DNA of 64,000 nt from Chthonomonas sp. UBA2785 (GTDB lineage Bacteria > Armatimonadota > Fimbriimonadia > Fimbriimonadales > Fimbriimonadaceae). How positions within the stretch are numbered: position 1 is the first letter of the stretch; the number at the start of each line of letters is the position of its first letter. The notes below the pieces were generated by a model. The model saw only the letters and a program-made list of their open reading frames with translations, ran no database searches and was not told the DNA's origin. A program made the translations under genes and the position numbers. The DNA is taken from assembly GCA_002352215.1 (NCBI GenBank), contig DEIB01000038.1, positions 191,561 through 255,560 on the forward strand. The letters run 5' to 3'. Positions 10,027 to 17,493 of this stretch are shown in pieces.

Positions 10027-11309
10027 GTTGTGAGTTCCTTGGCGACGCGCTCGGCACTTTCCAGCGCGCCCTCGATAAATCCGAACCAGGCGGCGGTGGC
10101 CTCTCCGGCAAAGTGAATGCGGCCCATGGGGCGAGCTAGATACGGCAAGGCCCGGGTGGCAAACCCCGGCGCGGAGTAGGTGAAGCCCCCCTGGCTCCAC
10201 GGGTCGCTCACCCAATCATGGAATTGCCCCCGCACAAAGTGGCGCTTGGCGCCAGGGTGGGTTTCGTCGAGCGCCCTGAGCGTGCGCGCCACCACTTGGT
10301 CCGGCGGCAGCCCAGAGATGAACTCCGCTTCCGCCCCGCAGATGTAGCACAGCAGCACCGATCGAGGCCCCCGGGCCCCGCTCCACACCTGCTGGATCGG
10401 GAGGTCGCAAAGCAGGGCGCCGCCCCAGTCTTCCGTCTCCCAAAACGGCTCGTCGAACTCCAGCGCCACCTTGTTGGTGGGAGCCCGCGGGGCCGCGCGC
10501 CAGGCGTTCGGCAGAGTGCCCCCCGGGGCCGGATCGAACACAAAGTCCTTTAGGAGCTGCGGCGGCAGGGTCATCACGACGTGGTCGTAGCGCTCTTCCC
10601 CGTCGCCAGTGTGGACCGTGACACTGTGTTCATCGTGCGTGAGCTTGCGCACCGGTGTGAGCAGGTGAGCATCCCCCTTGAGGGTGCCTCGCATGCGTTC
10701 GCAGAGACGCTGGGCGCCTTCCGGGAAGCGGTATGAACTCATGCCATCCTGGTTGGCCCCGCGCTGCATGTAATTGCGATAAGCATCCAGCCAACCCAGT
10801 AGCCCGACTGACTCGATATCCTGGCCTTCGTCGCTGCGGAGCATCGCCCGCGCCAACCACTTGCCGTGTGGGGAGATGGCAAAGTCCGCCACAAAGTCGG
10901 CCACCGTGCGCTCGTCCCAGCCGCGCCATTCCGCCGAATCCCAGACCCGCTCTGGCAGTTGGCCGGCAATCCGTTTGGCCTCCTCGTGAACGTGGGAGAG
11001 GTCGGCCATGGCGTCCTCCCAGATGTCGTCATCGTCCCGGAACTCCCCGCCCGAGAGCAACCGCGAGGGCCGCTCATCCGCCGGCGAGGCCGGCGTGCCG
11101 AAGGACTCCAGCAGTGCCAAGCAGCGGTGGTGTTCGGCATCAATCCACTCACCCCCGGCTTCATAAAAATCGTCTTCCAGGGCCACGGTATGCAGGTTGC
11201 CGCCCACCCGTTCGCGGGCCTCATAGATTGTGACGTCCACGCCCGCCCGTTCCAGGTGCATGGCCGTAGCGAGGCCCGAGATCCCGGCTCCAATCACCGC
11301 GACTTTCAT
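10023..11309 (-). CDS. FAD-dependent amine oxidase
   Basis: 428-residue flavoprotein of the monoamine oxidase family, oxidising amines to imines or aldehydes with release of peroxide. N-terminal dinucleotide site VIGAGISGLATAMHLERAG followed by YEAR-ERVGG (the GG doublet motif), and the C-terminal FAD motif GRIHFAGEATAAWFGFIEGALESA. No signal peptide. Its ATG overlaps the preceding gene's stop by 4 bp and its stop overlaps the next start by 4 bp. The operon therefore joins a reductase-like barrel, an amine oxidase and an amidohydrolase, suggesting one catabolic path for an amine- or amide-bearing compound. Confidence 0.9.
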   Translation of the reverse strand: MKVAVIGAGISGLATAMHLERAGVDVTIYEARERVGGNLHTVALEDDFYEAGGEWIDAEHHRCLALLESFGTPASPADERPSRLLSGGEFRDDDDIWEDAMADLSHVHEEAKRIAGQLPERVWDSAEWRGWDERTVADFVADFAISPHGKWLARAMLRSDEGQDIESVGLLGWLDAYRNYMQRGANQDGMSSYRFPEGAQRLCERMRGTLKGDAHLLTPVRKLTHDEHSVTVHTGDGEERYDHVVMTLPPQLLKDFVFDPAPGGTLPNAWRAAPRAPTNKVALEFDEPFWETEDWGGALLCDLPIQQVWSGARGPRSVLLCYICGAEAEFISGLPPDQVVARTLRALDETHPGAKRHFVRGQFHDWVSDPWSQGGFTYSAPGFATRALPYLARPMGRIHFAGEATAAWFGFIEGALESAERVAKELTT

Positions 11310-11965
11310 CCGCCCTCCGTGTACCGCGCTACGTCCGCCGCCGACCGCACCGTCACCAGCGTTGCCTGGTTAGCAAGCGGTTCCCCACCATCCCACACCA
11401 CGCCCACTCTTCGATCCTGCGCCAGCGGCACCAGGGTCTCGGCCATCACGGCATCGGACGAAGGCACCAGCACGATGTCAAAGGCATCATGAAACTGCCA
11501 CAGGCTCATCGCCGCCAACGAAGACCCCTGCGGCGCAAAGCCCACCATGCGCACCAGCCCATCTTGGCGGGCGGTTTCCAGCGCTTCCAGTGCCCCGTCC
11601 AGCTGGAACTCCTCTACCGCCCGGCGAATGCGCAGGCAATAGAAATCCAGCATCGGCCGCGTGAGCGACGAGAGAGTCATGATGAGGTGCGCGCTCACGA
11701 GGTCAAACGCATGGTTCCGGTCTTGCGCGTGCTCAATCTCAAAAGTGCTGCGCGCCAGCAACACAGGCTGGTGCGCCACCAGGTGCGGCCCCCAAATCGA
11801 GGTCCCCGCGCTCACATCCAGCGGGCACCCACTGGCCACCGCCGCCCCCACCATCTCCGCCACTGCGTCCTGTTCTGGCAAAGCGGGCATCTCCAGCCTC
11901 AGCCACACGGGCGGGTAGGTCTCGTTCGTCCGCCCCAGGGGCTGCGGCATGCGGCGCATGGGCAT
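11306..11965 (-). CDS. short aldo/keto-reductase-like protein
   Basis: 219 residues, clearly shorter than a full aldo/keto reductase (about 300). The middle LDFYCLRIRRAVEEFQLDGALEALETARQDGLVRMVGFAPQG follows the D-x-x-x-L-H ... ALE-L---GKVR-IG-S pattern of the AKR barrel. The catalytic Tyr/Lys pair and the NADPH-binding C-terminal part are not recognisable, so it may be a degenerate, non-redox barrel. First gene of the operon with the amine oxidase (4-bp overlap). A TAGACT hexamer sits 6 nt before the ATG without a Shine-Dalgarno site. Confidence 0.6.
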   Translation of the reverse strand: MPMRRMPQPLGRTNETYPPVWLRLEMPALPEQDAVAEMVGAAVASGCPLDVSAGTSIWGPHLVAHQPVLLARSTFEIEHAQDRNHAFDLVSAHLIMTLSSLTRPMLDFYCLRIRRAVEEFQLDGALEALETARQDGLVRMVGFAPQGSSLAAMSLWQFHDAFDIVLVPSSDAVMAETLVPLAQDRRVGVVWDGGEPLANQATLVTVRSAADVARYTEGG

Positions 11966-11971
11966 ACGCTC

Positions 11972-11977
11972 AGTCTA
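11972..11977 (-). promoter_or_regulatory. -10 box placed for a leaderless mRNA
   Basis: TAGACT, then 6 nt, then the ATG of the aldo/keto-reductase-like gene. No clear -35 box. Confidence 0.45.
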
Positions 11978-12016
11978 CGCCCGCCCGGGCGAGAGGGGTA
12001 GGATTCCGGCTCGGCC

Positions 12017-13096
12017 ATGGCGCCCTTTTTCTTCCATCCGCGGATGCTGACGTACACCTTCGGGCCGCAGCATCCTCTCAAGCCCGAGCGTCTGCGACGG
12101 ACGATGGCTTTGTTGGAACTGTGCGCCCCCGATCTCCCCATCCGCGACCCTGGCCTAGCCACCACCGATGAAGTCGCCCAAGTGCATAGCCGCGACTATA
12201 TCGAGGTCGTCGAGGCTCTCTCCGGAGGGGACAACATCGACGATCACAAGCGCCATCAAGCGGGTTTCTCCAGCAGCGACAATCCTCCGTTCACTGGCAT
12301 GGCCGAGGCCAGCTTCGCCTATTGCGGCGGGGCCGTGCAAGCCGCCCGGGCGGTGCTGGACCACCAACCCCTCGCATTCAACATCGCCGGGGGGTTGCAT
12401 CACGCCATGCGCGGCAAGGCGGCCGGGTTCTGCATTTTCAACGACGTGGCGCTCGTTGCCCAGATGCTGAAGGCCCGTTTCGAGCGCGTCCTCTACGTGG
12501 ACATCGACGTGCACCACGGTGATGGCGTGCAGGCCCTGTTTTGGAACGACCCCCGCGTGCTGACCTTCTCGATCCACGAGAACCCCCGAACTCTCTGGCC
12601 AGGCACCGGCGAGTGGTCCGAAACCGACGACTTCGGCACCGCCCTCAACCTGCCGATGCCCGCCGGCACCACCGGGGACGTATGGCTAGAGGGCTTTCAC
12701 CGGGTTCTGGACGCCGCCACCACGGCTTATCGCCCGGAGGCCGTAGTGCTGCAGATGGGCACCGACGCCCACGGACTCGACCCCCTGGCCCACCTCAATG
12801 TCAGCGCCCAGCACTGGCGTGGCGCGGTGCAAGCGGTGAAGAATCTTGGCCTGCCCATTGTGGCCAGCGGGGGCGGCGGCTACAGCCTGCAAACCGTGCC
12901 CCGGATTTGGGTGGCAGCCATCATGACGCTGCTGGGGAGGCCGCTGGAAGACGACATGATGCTCGGCCTCCCGCCGGAGTGGCAACTGGACCGCTTTGAC
13001 GACCTCGATCCGCCCCTCGGGCAAAACGCGAGCGAGGTGCAAGAGACCGTGATCCACCTCATCCAGCGGATCCAGACTCAGGGGATCGGGGCCTAG
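12017..13096 (+). CDS. acuC: AcuC-type histone deacetylase family protein
   Basis: 359-residue zinc deacetylase of the class I/II HDAC superfamily. It starts with the typical FFFHPRMLTYTFGPQHPLKPERL, then VHSRDYI, the active-site GGLHHAM with AGFCIFNDVALV, the metal ligands in VDIDVHHGDGVQ, and SGGGGYS. AcuC in Bacillus deacetylates acetyl-CoA synthetase; no acs gene is adjacent here, so the target is inferred only. Its stop overlaps the convergent YCII gene by 4 bp. Confidence 0.92.
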   Translation: MAPFFFHPRMLTYTFGPQHPLKPERLRRTMALLELCAPDLPIRDPGLATTDEVAQVHSRDYIEVVEALSGGDNIDDHKRHQAGFSSSDNPPFTGMAEASFAYCGGAVQAARAVLDHQPLAFNIAGGLHHAMRGKAAGFCIFNDVALVAQMLKARFERVLYVDIDVHHGDGVQALFWNDPRVLTFSIHENPRTLWPGTGEWSETDDFGTALNLPMPAGTTGDVWLEGFHRVLDAATTAYRPEAVVLQMGTDAHGLDPLAHLNVSAQHWRGAVQAVKNLGLPIVASGGGGYSLQTVPRIWVAAIMTLLGRPLEDDMMLGLPPEWQLDRFDDLDPPLGQNASEVQETVIHLIQRIQTQGIGA

Positions 13097-13815
13097 CTGC
13101 CTTCCACCGGGCCAAACGTGCCCCGGCTGGTGTACCAACGGTACAGCCCGAGTTTGAGTCGCCCTTGCTTAAACATCGCATCCCGCATGACGGCCGCCTC
13201 AATTTCCGCCCGTTCTCGGTCGGCAAAGATGTAAATCCCGCGCCAATTGCCCGCATCCTCGCCCATGGGGCCAGCGGCGAGCAGAATCTCCTCCTTCGCC
13301 ATGAGGTTGATGTTGGCCATATGCGCCTCACCCAATGCTTGGGAGGTCGCGGCATCAAGGGCAGGCAGGCCCTCCGGGCGATCCAGCTTGGCGAACCAGA
13401 GCGCTTCCAAATCCAGGAACTCACCCCCCGGGCGGAAGGTTTTGTCGCTGGCGTACCACGTCACAAATCGCGGCTTCAGCAAGCCTCGCTTGATCATCGG
13501 TTCGCTCGCCATCCATTCCTTGGGCTTGTCCACTTTCTCCGCGTCGAAGAACACCAGGCCGCGCATGGTCCCCGCTTCCTCCAGCGGCCCAATGGCGAGG
13601 GCTCGCTTTTGCTTTCGCAACCCTTCTAAGAACTCCAGGTGGTCCGCTTGGAGTTCGTTGAGCACCACCGATTCCACCAACGGCGCATTGGGGGCCGTTT
13701 CCAGGACGCACAGGATGTAGTTGCGCATCTTGAACTCAGGTTCTTGTGCGGACACCTTGTTCGGCACGGTCATGGCCAGCGCGGAGATTCCCGCCAGGAT
13801 CAAAGACGCGATCAT
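13093..13815 (-). CDS. exported protein with two YCII-like domains
   Basis: 240 residues with a signal peptide (MIASLILAGISALAMTVPNKVSAQ) and two tandem repeats of a YCII-like fold. Repeat 1 contains YILCVLETAPNAP and FLEGLRKQKRALAIGPLEEAG; repeat 2 contains LGEAHMANINLMAKEEILLAAGPM. YCII domains form ferredoxin-like dimers and often carry a His-Asp pair; repeat 1 has DHLEFLEGL and repeat 2 AHMANI. A secreted tandem version is uncommon. TATAAT lies 6 nt before the ATG, the leaderless layout. Confidence 0.72.
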   Translation of the reverse strand: MIASLILAGISALAMTVPNKVSAQEPEFKMRNYILCVLETAPNAPLVESVVLNELQADHLEFLEGLRKQKRALAIGPLEEAGTMRGLVFFDAEKVDKPKEWMASEPMIKRGLLKPRFVTWYASDKTFRPGGEFLDLEALWFAKLDRPEGLPALDAATSQALGEAHMANINLMAKEEILLAAGPMGEDAGNWRGIYIFADRERAEIEAAVMRDAMFKQGRLKLGLYRWYTSRGTFGPVEGS

Positions 13816-13821
13816 ATAGTG

Positions 13822-13827
13822 ATTATA
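13822..13827 (-). promoter_or_regulatory. consensus -10 box placed for a leaderless mRNA
   Basis: TATAAT, 6 nt, ATG of the YCII-domain gene. Confidence 0.55.
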
Positions 13828-13850
13828 ACAGCCCGTCCGAATCGCCGAGG

Positions 13851-14183
13851 CTAAGACGAGCCCTTGTCGAGGTCAACGACCTTCTTCTTCTCGTCCTTCA
13901 CGTCGTCCGGATTGCCCTGGATCACGTCCACCCCCGGACCAGCCACTTTTTCCCAAGTTCCGGATTGCGCGCGCCGGAAGGTGCTGAGCCCGTGCTTGGC
14001 GGCCTTGTCGGCGCTGGCGTCCTTGGCCATCTTGATCTGCACCTGGCTCACCACCCGCTTGCACGGCTTGTGGCAAAAGGGGCATTCGGTGAGTGCCTCT
14101 TCGTTTACACTTTGAAGCACGCCAAAGGGCGACGGGCACATCGGGCACTCGTCGTCAATCAGTTCGTACTCGTAAATCGGCAT
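13851..14183 (-). CDS. FmdB-type zinc-ribbon protein
   Basis: 110 residues. It begins MPIYEYELIDDECPMCPSPFG and continues with ECPFCHKPCKRVVS, giving two C-x-x-C pairs that form a zinc ribbon of the FmdB family. The C-terminal ~60 residues are charged and poorly conserved. The role of this family is not established; it was named for a regulator of formamidase genes. GGAGGT lies 5 nt before the ATG. That start codon interlocks with the start of the divergent uracil-DNA glycosylase gene: the four bases CATG at 14181-14184 serve both. Confidence 0.85.
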   Translation of the reverse strand: MPIYEYELIDDECPMCPSPFGVLQSVNEEALTECPFCHKPCKRVVSQVQIKMAKDASADKAAKHGLSTFRRAQSGTWEKVAGPGVDVIQGNPDDVKDEKKKVVDLDKGSS

Positions 14184-14856
14184 GAAGGACCTCCACTCAT
14201 TTGACGCATTGAACGCTGATATTGTGGCGTGTCGGGCCTGCCCACGCTTGGTGGAGTGGCGAGAAACCGTGGCCCAGGTGAAGCGGCGGGCCTACAAGGA
14301 CGAAACCTATTGGGGGCGGCCGGTGCCCAACTTCGGTGACCCCGAGGCCACCGGACTCATCGTCGGCCTGGCTCCGGCGGCCCACGGCGCGAACCGCACG
14401 GGGCGGATGTTTACCGGCGACCGCAGCGGCGATTGGCTTTACCGGGCGATGCACCGGGCCGGTTTGGCCTCGCAACCTCATTCAACGCACGCCAACGATG
14501 GGCTGCAACTTCACGGCGTGATGATTACGGCCATGAACCACTGTGCCCCGCCCGCGAACAAACCCACGCCCGAGGAGATGCGCACCTGCCACCCCTTTAT
14601 GCTTCAAACGCTGGCCTTGCGGCCGTGGCACGCTATCCTGTGCCTGGGTTCCCTGGCCTGGGAGAGCACCTGGCGCACCCTGGGCGCGCGTCCGCCGGTC
14701 AAATTTGGGCATGGCGCGCACGCCCCGCACGGCGAGCTCACCGTGCTGGCCAGCTACCACCCCAGCCAGCAGAACACGCAAACCGGCACCCTCACCGAGC
14801 CGATGCTCGATGAGGTGATGAAGGAATTTGCCCGCCTGGTGAGCCGAGCTGACTAG
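14182..14856 (+). CDS. uracil-DNA glycosylase, family 5 (UDGb) type
   Basis: 224 residues. The catalytic motif GLAPAAHGANRTGRMFTGD (residues 62-80) is that of family 5 UDG, which removes uracil and other deaminated bases and replaces the catalytic Asp of other families with Ala. C17 and C20, with cysteines in NHCAPPAN and RTCHPF, would hold the [4Fe-4S] cluster. The motif 2 His is in SYHPSQQNTQTG. The ATG is shared in part with the divergent fmdB start and has no Shine-Dalgarno site. Its stop overlaps the convergent PDZ gene by 4 bp. Confidence 0.9.
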   Translation: MKDLHSFDALNADIVACRACPRLVEWRETVAQVKRRAYKDETYWGRPVPNFGDPEATGLIVGLAPAAHGANRTGRMFTGDRSGDWLYRAMHRAGLASQPHSTHANDGLQLHGVMITAMNHCAPPANKPTPEEMRTCHPFMLQTLALRPWHAILCLGSLAWESTWRTLGARPPVKFGHGAHAPHGELTVLASYHPSQQNTQTGTLTEPMLDEVMKEFARLVSRAD

Positions 14857-16046
14857 AGCGTCTGGTTGACCAGCAGTTCGCGCTTGAAGGTCAAACGCTG
14901 GAGCGAACCGCCCCGGGAGAGGTCCACCAAGACCTCGCTTCCCGGTTCCCCTCGGAGCAGGTCGTTGATCTGTCGCCAGCCCAGGGTGGAGACATCGCGG
15001 CCGTTGATGCCGATGACTTGATCGCCCCGCTTCACGCCCATACGCTCGGCCGGCGAGTTCGGGATCACGTTCCAAATCACGATCCGCTTGGCGTTGCGGT
15101 CGTAGTACGACATCATCCCCACGTCACCTTCCTGCTCATCCGCCGTCTTGCCGCTGAAGTTCTCCAACCACACGTGGCGGCGCGGGATGTCCACAATCAC
15201 GTTGAAGTTCTTGAGGAACCCGTAGCCCACGGTGCCGTCGCTTTCGGCGGAGCTGCTGGGCAGGTCGATGATGTTCCACACGCTCTGCTCCACCGGCACG
15301 CCGAAGATCGTGAGGTCCTTCATCATGATGTCCCAGCTGGCCACGGGGCCACTGGCCACGAAGCTAAACCGCTGGAACGAGGGCGTGGTGCCGGGTTGCC
15401 AGAGCTTGATGCGCTCCAGAACGTCCTTGTGCGTGGTGGCATAGAACCCGTTGCCGGTGTCGAGGGCCAGGTTCATACGCTCGCCGTTGCCCGTCTCCAC
15501 TCGCAGTTCAATCGAATCATTGCCCGCAGGCAACATCTTCACCAAAAAGGTCTTCTTGTTGTCCGGCGTCTTAGTGCGGATGTCGAACGACTTGGGATAG
15601 AACACAAACTCCTTGCGCTCAAAGTTGATCTCCATCGGCCCCTGGGTGAACGGCGCCAAGCCCAGGATGCCGTCGCAGCGCATGCCGTACGACTCGGTGT
15701 AGTCCCCGCCCATCTGCACGATCTCCCCGTCCGGCGGGCTGAGCTTCTCCGCGCCCAGTTCCAGCAGGTTCAGCTTCACCGTTTTGGCCTGGAACTGCCC
15801 CACAAAGTCGCGGAGCGTCATGGTGCCGCTCGCCGGGCCGACGTTCACGTGCTCGCCGAGCTTGATATGCCCAGAGAAGCCGGAGTCAAACATGAGAGCG
15901 ACCGGGCGGCCGTTGACTTTGGCGTCCACGATAATGGCGCTGTCGGCAGTACGGAAAGGAACCCGGATGGGAGCGGTCTGCGCGTTGATGCCCGAGGGGC
16001 TGGACGCAGATCCGGCCGAGGCGAGAAGAATTCCGAGGGAGAGCAT
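14853..16046 (-). CDS. exported retropepsin-like protein with C-terminal PDZ domain
   Basis: 397 residues. After a signal peptide come two pepsin-like lobes. Lobe 1 has LMFDSGFSG (D54-S55-G56, in place of D-T-G), and lobe 2 has LALDTGNGF (D196-T197-G198). Residues ~305-390 form a PDZ domain (IVIWNVIPNSPAERMGVKRGDQVIGINGRDV). Aspartic-protease-like proteins with a PDZ tail are widespread in bacteria, with mostly untested activity. The first site's Ser still allows catalysis in some retropepsins. Likely periplasmic. Confidence 0.82.
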   Translation of the reverse strand: MLSLGILLASAGSASSPSGINAQTAPIRVPFRTADSAIIVDAKVNGRPVALMFDSGFSGHIKLGEHVNVGPASGTMTLRDFVGQFQAKTVKLNLLELGAEKLSPPDGEIVQMGGDYTESYGMRCDGILGLAPFTQGPMEINFERKEFVFYPKSFDIRTKTPDNKKTFLVKMLPAGNDSIELRVETGNGERMNLALDTGNGFYATTHKDVLERIKLWQPGTTPSFQRFSFVASGPVASWDIMMKDLTIFGVPVEQSVWNIIDLPSSSAESDGTVGYGFLKNFNVIVDIPRRHVWLENFSGKTADEQEGDVGMMSYYDRNAKRIVIWNVIPNSPAERMGVKRGDQVIGINGRDVSTLGWRQINDLLRGEPGSEVLVDLSRGGSLQRLTFKRELLVNQTL

Positions 16047-16077
16047 GGTGGTTTAGACGAGCGGGGTCCCCTTACGG

Positions 16078-16106
16078 TTGCCAGGGACGCTTGGTTTCTG
16101 TATACT
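16078..16106 (+). promoter_or_regulatory. sigma70-type promoter of the liv operon
   Basis: TTGCCA, a 17-nt spacer and TATACT, giving a leader of about 50 nt before the livK start at 16161. It is the best canonical promoter I see in the window. Confidence 0.7.
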
Positions 16107-16160
16107 CCATCGGCACAGCTGAGGGTTTCCTTAGCTCGCAACGTAAGGTTGGGCATTGTC

Positions 16161-17486
16161 ATGACGCATACAACGCAAAAATGGTCCCTCGGGTTTGTGG
16201 CGGCTTTCGCCGCTGTAGCCCTGTCTGCTTGCAACTCGAGCACTCCGGCCCCCACCGATGGCGGCACGACTCCCTCCGGTGGCGGCACCACCGAAGGCGG
16301 CACGACGACTTCGGCCCGACCGGCCCCCTCCAAGGCTCCGTTCACCGTGAAGGAAGGCGAAGTCATCCGCATCGGCCTCGTTGCCAGCCGCCAAGGCGAA
16401 CTTCGACCCTGGGGTGAAGACAGCAGCAACGGCGCGGCCCTGGCCATGGCCGAACTGGCCGCCGACACCGCCGACGGTGACCCCAACAAGCTGATCATCG
16501 AAGGTCACGAGATTCAACTCGTGGTGCAAGACAGCAACAGCGACCCGGTGCAAGGCAAGAACGCGGCCGAGCAACTCGTGAACCAGGGCGTCATCGGCCT
16601 GATCGGTGAAGTCGCCAGCGGCATCACCGCCACCATTTCGGACGTCGCCTTCAGCAACAGCCTTCCGCTGGTTGCCGTGGGTGCCACCCGCACCGACCTG
16701 AGCGCCAAGGGCAGCCACTTCTTCCGCGTGTGCTACACGGACGCCCTGCAAGGCCCCGTGATGGCGAAGTTCGCCTACGAAGACCTCGGCCTGCGCAAGA
16801 TGGCCATGTTCACCGACAAGGCGCAGCCGTACTCCACGGGTCTCAGCGAAAGCTTCTCCGCGAAGTTCAAGGAACTGGGCGGCGAAATCGTGGACGAGCA
16901 GTTCTACCAAACCAAGGACACGCAATTTGCCGGTCCGATTGCCAACACCAAGGCCAAGAACCCGGACGGCATCTTCCTGAGCGGCTACTTCAACGAAGTC
17001 GGCCCCTTGGCCCGCCAAATCCGCGAAGCCGGCATGACCACGCAGCCCCTGCTGGGTGGCGACGGCTGGGATAGCGACCAACTGCTGACGAGCGGCGGCG
17101 ACGCCATCGTGGGTGGTTACTTCTGCAACCACTACAACAGCCTGGAAGACCGACCGGAAGTCAAGACGTTCCTCGACGCTTGGAAGAAGAAGTACAACGC
17201 CAACCCGGGTACCACCATGGGCGCCCTTGGCTACGACTCGACCAAGCTGATGGTGGACGCGGTGAAGCGCGCGATCATGGAAGCCAAGGCGGCCAACAAG
17301 CCGGTGGATTCGATGATGGTCATCAACGCTCTGGAGAACACGGAGAACTTCCCCGGCGTCAGTGGCGCGATCACGCTCAAGGGCCGCAATGGCGACCCCG
17401 CCAAGCGCGCGCTGGTGGTTGAAGTCACGAAGGAAGGCCAAAAGTTCGCCAAGGCGTTCGAAGCCGACGCCGTGATGGCCAAGTAA
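16161..17486 (+). CDS. livK: branched-chain amino acid ABC transporter, substrate-binding lipoprotein
   Basis: 441 residues. It has a signal peptide with lipobox LSAC, a Thr/Gly/Pro-rich tether of ~35 residues, then a type I periplasmic binding protein (IRIGLVASRQGELRPWGEDSSNGAALAMAEL, SDPVQGKNAAEQLVNQGVIGLIGEVAS, GGDGWDS). It captures Leu/Ile/Val or a related amide for the permeases encoded downstream. An open frame runs upstream to 15018 through the antisense of another gene. The ATG at 16161 is chosen because it opens a clean lipoprotein signal. First gene of the liv operon. Confidence 0.95.
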   Translation: MTHTTQKWSLGFVAAFAAVALSACNSSTPAPTDGGTTPSGGGTTEGGTTTSARPAPSKAPFTVKEGEVIRIGLVASRQGELRPWGEDSSNGAALAMAELAADTADGDPNKLIIEGHEIQLVVQDSNSDPVQGKNAAEQLVNQGVIGLIGEVASGITATISDVAFSNSLPLVAVGATRTDLSAKGSHFFRVCYTDALQGPVMAKFAYEDLGLRKMAMFTDKAQPYSTGLSESFSAKFKELGGEIVDEQFYQTKDTQFAGPIANTKAKNPDGIFLSGYFNEVGPLARQIREAGMTTQPLLGGDGWDSDQLLTSGGDAIVGGYFCNHYNSLEDRPEVKTFLDAWKKKYNANPGTTMGALGYDSTKLMVDAVKRAIMEAKAANKPVDSMMVINALENTENFPGVSGAITLKGRNGDPAKRALVVEVTKEGQKFAKAFEADAVMAK

Positions 17487-17493
17487 CCGCCGA

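Noticed and set aside
15018..16160. Large N-terminal extension of livK through the PDZ gene antisense
   Set aside because: A lipoprotein signal peptide and a good promoter fix the start at 16161.
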